The notes beneath the pieces were generated by a model. That model was not told the DNA's origin and ran no database searches. It worked only from the letters and a program-made list of their open reading frames with translations. The position numbers and the translations under genes were made by a program. DNA of 64,000 bases from Pseudonocardia asaccharolytica DSM 44247 = NBRC 16224 (GTDB lineage: Bacteria; Actinomycetota; Actinomycetes; Mycobacteriales; Pseudonocardiaceae), in contig NZ_AUII01000006.1 of assembly GCF_000423625.1 (NCBI RefSeq), positions 62,001 through 126,000 of the forward strand. The letters are read 5' to 3'. Each line of letters starts with the position of its first letter. The first letter of the stretch is position 1. Of this stretch, positions 58,699 through 64,000 are shown piece after piece.

Positions 58699-61600
58699 TC
58701 ATGTCCTGGTCCCGCCGGCCACGAGCTCCTCGCCGGTGTCCTCGCCGCCGCGAACCGCCGGCGTCGTGAGCTCGAGGTCCTCCTCCTGTCGCCCGGCCCG
58801 GGCCGCGTACAGCCCCGGGATCACCCACAGGACCAGCAGGGTGGTGGTGACCAATCCGCCGAGCACCGTGACGGCCATCGGGTGCAGCAGCTCCAGCCCG
58901 GCGACCGGACCGGCGATCACGATCGGCAGCACGGCCAGCGCGATCGCGATCGTGCTGGTCACGATCGGGCCGAGGCGTTCGCGCACCACCCGGCGTACCA
59001 GCTGCGGTCCGGCCTCCTCGCCCGCGGCCCGCAGCTCCTGGAACTCGCCGGTCAGCGAGAGCGTCAGTTTCAGGCTGAGCGCCGCGATGGTGAGCAGGCC
59101 CATCAGCGTCCCGAGCGAGACGACACCGCCGCCGATCGCCGTGGCGATCGCGCCGCCGGCCAGCGCGACCGGGAGGGTCGCGAGGAAGACCAGTGCCAGC
59201 CACCAGCTGCGCGTCGCGGCCTGCAGCAGCAGGTAGATCAGGACCAGCGCGACGGCGGCCACCCCGATGATCTGCCACATCGCCGCCTGCCGCGCCGCGT
59301 AGTCACCGACGATCTCGGCCCGGTGCTCGAACGGGAACGCCACCGCGCTCAGCTTCTCCCGCACCTCGGCCTCGACCGCGCCGTAGCTGCGCCCGGCGAC
59401 GGTCGCGGTGACGTCGAGGAAGCGGGACGACGAGTCGCGGTGGATCACCGCGGCGGCCGGGACGATCCGGACGTTCGCCACGTCCCCGACCCGGACCTGC
59501 CCGGCGCCGTCGGGCCGGTCGACGAGCAGGTTCTGCACGCTGGCGAGGCTGTGGCGCAGCTCGGGGGTGCCCCAGACGATGACCTCGAAGACCTTCTGCT
59601 CCTCGAACACACTGCCGGCCTCGAGGCCGGCCAGCAGCGTGGCGATGGTGCGCCGCACATCCCCGGGCTTGATGTTGAACTGCTGGGCCTTGGCCAGGTC
59701 GACCTCGACCTGCAGGGTCGGCCGCAGCGGCGCCCGCTGGACGGTGGCGTTCTGCAGGCCGTCGACGCCGGACAGCAGCGTCACCACTTCATCGGCCTTG
59801 GTGTTCAGGACCGCGGAGTCCTCGCCGTACACGCGCACGACCAGCTCGGAGTCGGGGCTGGACAGCACCGTCCCGCTCTGCTCCCCGAGGTAGGTCTGGA
59901 CCGCGCGTTCCAGCCCGGGGTAGCCGCTCACGATCTCCTGGACCGCGGCGACGGTGGCGTCGTGGTCCGCCGCCGGGTCGAGATGCACCCAGATCTCGCC
60001 CGCGTCGACGTCGGCGACCTGGTCGGACTGCAGGGCCCGCCCGACGTGGGCCCCGACCTGGTCGACGCCGGGCAGTGCGCGCAGCTCGGCGCCGGCCGCC
60101 GCGGTGACCCGGGCCATTTCCGGCCGCGACACCCCCGCCGACCCGTCGAAGGTGATGAGCAGGTCGGACTCCCGCAGGGTCGGCATCAGCGAGGTGGACA
60201 GCAGCGGCAGCATGGCCGCGCCGGTCACCACCACGACGATCGCGGCCACCAGGGCGGAGCGGGCCCGCGGCACGGCGCGGCCGCCGAGCCGGTCGTAGCC
60301 GCGCTGCAGCCGGCGCACCACCGGGGCCTCCCGGTGCGCGCCGCCGCGGGCCGCCAGGAACGAGGCCAGCGCCGGGATCACCAGCAGCGCGACCAGCATC
60401 GCGGACGCCAGCCCGATCAGGTACGCGACGGCCAGCGGGGCGACGAAGGCACCCGGGGAGCCGGGGACGAAGAACACCGGCACCACGGCCAGCGCGACGA
60501 TCAGCGTGGCGTAGATCGCCGGCCGGCGCATCGAGAACGCGCCCCGGACGATCGCGGCCGTGCGGCTCCCGTTGGCCGCACCGTCGGTCCGCCGGTCGGC
60601 CAGCCGGCCGGCGATCGCCTCCGGGTCGCGGACGGCGTCGTCGATGACCACGACCAGCGCGGCGACCAGGCCGAGCACCACGAGCAGGTTCATCGTGACG
60701 CCGAACAGGTCGAGCACCACCACCGCGGTGGCGACCGCCAGCGGAATGGTCACGATCGCGATCACCGCGGTACGCCAGGAGAACAGGAACAGTCCGATCA
60801 GCAGCAGCGCCAGCGCCACCCCGATGAGCAGGGTCAGGCCCAGGTTGCGCATCGCGGTCTCGACGAAGCTGGCCGGCCGGTACACGGTCGCGTCGATCCG
60901 CACGTCCCCGAGGCCGGGAGCGAGTTCCCGCAGCGCGGCCTCGACGCCCCGGGTGACCTCGACCGTATTGGCGTCCGGGAACTTCTCGATGACGATCATC
61001 AGGCCGCTGGTATCGCCCACGATGCCGTCACCGATGAGCAGCTGGTGGTCCTCGACGACCGTGGCCACATCCCCGAGGCGCAGCCCGGGGTGCCCCTCGA
61101 CAGCGACCTGGGCGAGGCTCCTGGCGTCCACGATCGGCGAGACGTTCTGCACCGACAGCCGCTGGTTGGGGGTGTCGATGAACCCGCCGGTGCCCGGGGT
61201 CGAGGCCTCCAGGAAGGTCAGCGGCGAGGCCCAGGTCGCGTTGCCGGTCGTGCTGATGACGTCCTGCAGGCCGACGCCCTTGGCCTCCAGCTCGGCCGGG
61301 TCGACCTGCACCTGCAGCTGCCGCTCCCGCTGGCCGAAGACCGACACGTTGGACACGCCGGGGACGCCGAGCAGGCGCGGCTTGATGGTCCAGCGCGCGA
61401 GGACCGACTGCTCGATGAGCGAGAGCTGCTGCGAGGACATCCCGAGGACCAGCGCGCGGCTGGCCGACGAGACCGGCTCGAGCATGACCGGTGACTTGGA
61501 CACGTTCGGCAACGCGGCCGTCTGCGTCAGCCGCTCCGACACCAGCTGACGCGCCCGATAGAGGTCGGTGCCCGGCTCGAAGATCATCACGATCGACGAC

Positions 61601-61872
61601 AGCCCGGGCACCGAGTCGGACCGGATCTCGTCGAGGAAGGCGACGCTGTTGAACAGGTCCTGCTCGAGCGGGACCGTGATCAGCTGCTCGACCTCCTCGG
61701 CGGAGAGCCCGAGCGCCTCGGTCTGGACCTCGACGTAGGGCGGGCTGAACTCGGGGAGCGCGTTCATCCGGGTGTTCTGGAACTGGATCACACCCAGGGC
61801 CAGCACCCCCGCGGCCAGCGCCACGATGAGCAGACGGAACGTGATACTGGTCTGGACCGCCCAGCGGAGCAT
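58699..61872 (-). CDS. RND-family efflux pump, heavy-metal-efflux type (second copy)
   Basis: A 1057-residue RND transporter, paralogous to the copy at 55041. It opens LRWAVQTSITFRLLIVALAA and has NALPEFSPPYVEVQTEALGL. In helix 4 the relay region reads VVVIDDAVRDPEAIAGRLAD, where an Arg replaces the usual Val/Ile after DDA. The VENI segment of typical members becomes PEAI. Toward the C-terminus LSLKLTLSLTGEFQELR replaces the RNGI motif of the first copy. These changes suggest altered or lost proton coupling. The ATG at 61872 is used; a GTG 30 bp up is possible. Confidence 0.87.
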   Translation of the reverse strand: MLRWAVQTSITFRLLIVALAAGVLALGVIQFQNTRMNALPEFSPPYVEVQTEALGLSAEEVEQLITVPLEQDLFNSVAFLDEIRSDSVPGLSSIVMIFEPGTDLYRARQLVSERLTQTAALPNVSKSPVMLEPVSSASRALVLGMSSQQLSLIEQSVLARWTIKPRLLGVPGVSNVSVFGQRERQLQVQVDPAELEAKGVGLQDVISTTGNATWASPLTFLEASTPGTGGFIDTPNQRLSVQNVSPIVDARSLAQVAVEGHPGLRLGDVATVVEDHQLLIGDGIVGDTSGLMIVIEKFPDANTVEVTRGVEAALRELAPGLGDVRIDATVYRPASFVETAMRNLGLTLLIGVALALLLIGLFLFSWRTAVIAIVTIPLAVATAVVVLDLFGVTMNLLVVLGLVAALVVVIDDAVRDPEAIAGRLADRRTDGAANGSRTAAIVRGAFSMRRPAIYATLIVALAVVPVFFVPGSPGAFVAPLAVAYLIGLASAMLVALLVIPALASFLAARGGAHREAPVVRRLQRGYDRLGGRAVPRARSALVAAIVVVVTGAAMLPLLSTSLMPTLRESDLLITFDGSAGVSRPEMARVTAAAGAELRALPGVDQVGAHVGRALQSDQVADVDAGEIWVHLDPAADHDATVAAVQEIVSGYPGLERAVQTYLGEQSGTVLSSPDSELVVRVYGEDSAVLNTKADEVVTLLSGVDGLQNATVQRAPLRPTLQVEVDLAKAQQFNIKPGDVRRTIATLLAGLEAGSVFEEQKVFEVIVWGTPELRHSLASVQNLLVDRPDGAGQVRVGDVANVRIVPAAAVIHRDSSSRFLDVTATVAGRSYGAVEAEVREKLSAVAFPFEHRAEIVGDYAARQAAMWQIIGVAAVALVLIYLLLQAATRSWWLALVFLATLPVALAGGAIATAIGGGVVSLGTLMGLLTIAALSLKLTLSLTGEFQELRAAGEEAGPQLVRRVVRERLGPIVTSTIAIALAVLPIVIAGPVAGLELLHPMAVTVLGGLVTTTLLVLWVIPGLYAARAGRQEEDLELTTPAVRGGEDTGEELVAGGTRT

Positions 61873-61906
61873 GGCTGGCCGCCTCGTCTCGGGATGTCTC
61901 ACGGCT

Positions 61907-61940
61907 CGTTCAGCGAACGTTCAGCCACCGACCGCTCAGC
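61907..61940. promoter_or_regulatory. Direct repeats upstream of the RND operon
   Basis: CGTTCAGC at 61907-61914 and 61918-61925, and CGCTCAGC at 61933-61940. The first two are 11 bp apart, one helical turn, as in sites for OmpR/PhoB-type regulators. They lie 35-68 bp before the RND start, in the region shared with the divergent kinase gene. Confidence 0.45.
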
Positions 61941-62112
61941 CTGGGGTCGGCACCCCGGGACGGGCATCGTCAATTTATGGGATTTTTCCGGCCCGGCCCG
62001 CGCGGCCGGTCGGAGGAAATCGCCCGTTCAGCGGTAACGCCGCCGGTCCGTGCGGCGAACATCCCCTGCAAGGCCCAGCACAGTCCTCCCACCAGCCGAG
62101 GGGGCGAGCGGG

Positions 62113-63699
62113 ATGGGACACCATGGGCGTGCGGTGCCGGCCTCGAGCCATCCGCGCGGTCGACTCGTCGCGGGGGTCCGCGACCTGATCGGGGTGTATC
62201 TCATCGGGCTGGCCATGGTCGGGCTCGCCCTGCTGGAATCGGCGAACGGGGCCGTCGGGCAGGACGACGCGCTGAATCTGCTGATCCTCGGCACGGTTGG
62301 GCTCGGCTCGGCCACCGCGCTGCTCGGGGACGTCTCCGGACGGCTCTTCGGGGACGTCCGGCCGAGCTGGATCGCCGCGGCGCTCGCCCTCTACACCTTC
62401 GCCGTCGTGCCCAGCACCACCCTGTGGCCGGAGCCCCTGAAAGGCGCCCCCATCGTCATCGCGGCGCGGATGGCGGCGTTCGCTGTCGTGCTGGTCGTGC
62501 TGCTGATCGCCGTGCGGCCGCCGGTGCGGCTCGGGCACTGGGCGCCGTGGCTCGCCGCCGCGACCGGTGTGCTGGCGTCGATCGGCGCCGCGCACGGCGC
62601 GGTGGCCCTCCCGGGGGTGTTCACCCCGCTCACCCAGCCCGTGGTGCTGAGCGTCGTGGTGATCCTCGCCTGGATGGTGACCAGCACCTGGCTGGTGCTC
62701 GGCGGGGTGCTCCGGCGGGACCCGACGGTGTGGTGGATGAGCCTTGGCCTGCTGATGGTCGGGGTGGCGCACCTCTACCAGGTCGGGACCGGCGTCGAGC
62801 AGACCGAACCCGACCTGGTGTTCGGCGCGATCGGGCTGGTCGGCATGCTGACCGTGCTCGTCGGCACCCTCCGGCTCGTCCGCGGCGAGGTCGACGCGGT
62901 CCGCGACGAGCAGGAGGAGCTGCGGGTCGCGGCCGCGCATATGGAGCGGGCGAGCGCCCGGGTCGCCGAGCGCGACCACGAGCTGCGCAACGGGTTGACC
63001 GGGCTGACCGGGATCACCCAGCTGCTCAGCGCGGGCCGCGGGGACGCCGAGCAGGAACACCTGCGCTTCGCGGTGCTGCACGAGCTCTCCCGGCTGGCCG
63101 CGATCCTGGAGGGCGACCAGCCCGGCGGCGCCGCGCACGTCCCGGACCAGCGGGGCTACGAGATCACCCCGGTGCTCGACGACGTCGTCCGGCTGCGCCA
63201 GGCCGCAGGCGCGCGCATCGAGCTGGACAGCCGGCCCGGATTGCGCACCACCGGATCGCCCGACGTGCTCACCCAGGTGATCGGCAACCTGCTGAGCAAC
63301 AGTGCCCAGCACGCGCCCGGCGCCGCGGTCCGGGTCCGCGCCGCCGCGGTGGGCAGCCGGATTCAGGTCGAGGTCTGCGACGACGGCCCCGGCCTCACCC
63401 GGGGCCAGGAGCGGCTGGTGCTCGGACGGGGCGTGCGCGGCGCGGCGAGTGACGGGCACGGCCTCGGGCTGTTCGTCAGCCGGGAGTTGCTCGACAGCGT
63501 CGGCGGCAGCCTGCGGGTGCTGGGGCGCGGAGGTCTCGGTGGCTGCGCGGTGATCGTCGAGCTGCCACGAGTGCCGCCGCCGGTGGCCCGCCGCCAGGTC
63601 CTGACGGCGTCCGGCGAGGCCCGGGGTCGGACCGGGCAGCCACCGCCGTGGACCGACGGGCCGCGCGGGACCCGGCCCAGCGAACGGGGATCGCGATGA
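62113..63699 (+). CDS. Membrane sensor histidine kinase
   Basis: A 528-residue kinase. The N-terminal 270 residues hold about eight membrane helices with no obvious extracytoplasmic domain. A coiled segment leads to the phospho-acceptor box ERDHELRNGLTGLTG, in which His is followed by ELRN. The ATPase domain shows the N box VIGNLLSNSAQHAPG, G1 CDDGPGLTRGQE and G2 GHGLGLFVSRELLDSVGG. ATG at 62113 is chosen. It overlaps the response regulator gene by 4 bp, forming a two-component pair. Confidence 0.9.
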   Translation: MGHHGRAVPASSHPRGRLVAGVRDLIGVYLIGLAMVGLALLESANGAVGQDDALNLLILGTVGLGSATALLGDVSGRLFGDVRPSWIAAALALYTFAVVPSTTLWPEPLKGAPIVIAARMAAFAVVLVVLLIAVRPPVRLGHWAPWLAAATGVLASIGAAHGAVALPGVFTPLTQPVVLSVVVILAWMVTSTWLVLGGVLRRDPTVWWMSLGLLMVGVAHLYQVGTGVEQTEPDLVFGAIGLVGMLTVLVGTLRLVRGEVDAVRDEQEELRVAAAHMERASARVAERDHELRNGLTGLTGITQLLSAGRGDAEQEHLRFAVLHELSRLAAILEGDQPGGAAHVPDQRGYEITPVLDDVVRLRQAAGARIELDSRPGLRTTGSPDVLTQVIGNLLSNSAQHAPGAAVRVRAAAVGSRIQVEVCDDGPGLTRGQERLVLGRGVRGAASDGHGLGLFVSRELLDSVGGSLRVLGRGGLGGCAVIVELPRVPPPVARRQVLTASGEARGRTGQPPPWTDGPRGTRPSERGSR

Positions 63700-64000
63700 C
63701 GGGGCCGGCGTACCCCGTGGTGCTCGTGGTGGACGATCACGAGCTGGTCCGGGAGGTGCTGGTCGCCACCCTGCGCGCCCAGCACATCGACGCCCACTGC
63801 TGCACCGAGACCACGGTGCCCGGCATCGTCCGCGAGGCCGCCGCCCACCCGCCGGGTCTTGTGCTGCTCGACCTCGAACTCGGCCGGGGCCCGCACGGCG
63901 TCCCGATCGATGGCGTCGACGCGATCGCGATGCTGCGGGCCGCGGGTTGGGCCGTCCTCGTGGTCAGCGCGGAGCGGCGGCTCGCGCAGGTCGCGGCGGC
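63696..64000 (+). CDS. Response regulator, N-terminal receiver (cut by the window edge)
   Basis: The visible 101 codons form a receiver domain: LVVDDHELVREVLVATLRA, the phospho-acceptor in GLVLLDLELGRG and the Ser/Thr position in VLVVSAERRL. The DDHE opening favours a NarL-type output domain, but that lies beyond the edge. The ATG overlaps the kinase stop (ATGA), so it is the kinase's partner. Confidence 0.85.
   Translation, partial: MTGPAYPVVLVVDDHELVREVLVATLRAQHIDAHCCTETTVPGIVREAAAHPPGLVLLDLELGRGPHGVPIDGVDAIAMLRAAGWAVLVVSAERRLAQVAA

Noticed and set aside
57970..61494. A 1174-codon open frame on the plus strand
   Set aside because: It is antisense to the second RND pump and has no recognisable motif.

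Overview
The window comes from a high-GC actinobacterium. Base composition, the family content (form I CO dehydrogenase, DevR, Acg nitroreductases, a SigB-type sigma factor, a pSAM2-type integrated element) and a conserved block matching the mycobacterial Rv2228c-Rv2234 region all fit Pseudonocardiaceae, probably Pseudonocardia. That assignment is inference; no rRNA is present.

Layout. 1-3433: polyhydroxyalkanoate locus (phasin end, XRE regulator, Cys-type PHA synthase-like protein), then a group 2 sigma factor with a SigR/SigH-type promoter. 3456-5640: a graveyard of five truncated, frameshifted genes (IclR, creatinase, MFS carrier, glyA, L-serine dehydratase) that reads as a lost creatine-to-pyruvate pathway. 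5790-14045: flavin reductase, then a leftward cox operon (coxM, coxS, coxL, XdhC-type factor, MoxR ATPase, CoxE) with a divergent LysR gene. CoxL carries the form I active-site loop, so the strain should oxidise CO aerobically. 14052-18653: small and partly decayed genes, an SGNH hydrolase, a MarR regulator and a 0.7-kb stretch without a gene.

18654-34496: a stress/dormancy-like island. It holds a PEP-utilising phosphotransferase (rifampin phosphotransferase-like), two Acg-type nitroreductases plus a truncated third, a copper chaperone and DyP peroxidase, a DevR/DosR-like response regulator without a kinase beside it, a tandem universal stress protein, HdeD, a YihY membrane protein, an alternative oxidase with all six di-iron ligands, an NfeD/SPFH pair and a decayed 2OG-Fe(II) oxygenase.

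34552-41860: an integrated element (int, xis, repSA-type rep, truncated Nudix, HD protein, XhoI/PaeR7I-like restriction-modification pair) bounded by 29-bp direct repeats. It sits in the 3' end of rnpB, the RNase P RNA gene, whose body runs leftward from about 42268. The element supplies the present rnpB 3' end and possible replacement terminators.

42322-48693: TSUP carrier, histidine phosphatase and RNase HI as separate genes, zinc-ribbon protein, Nif3 protein, CobC-like aminotransferase, low-molecular-weight phosphatase and fructosamine kinase. Two almost identical, perfect palindromes of 52 and 54 bp lie in this block. 48861-61872: leftward envelope and efflux genes, including an ABC transporter with an HlyD-like adaptor and two RND pumps flanking a minimal adaptor lipoprotein. 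62113-64000: a histidine kinase and the start of a response regulator.
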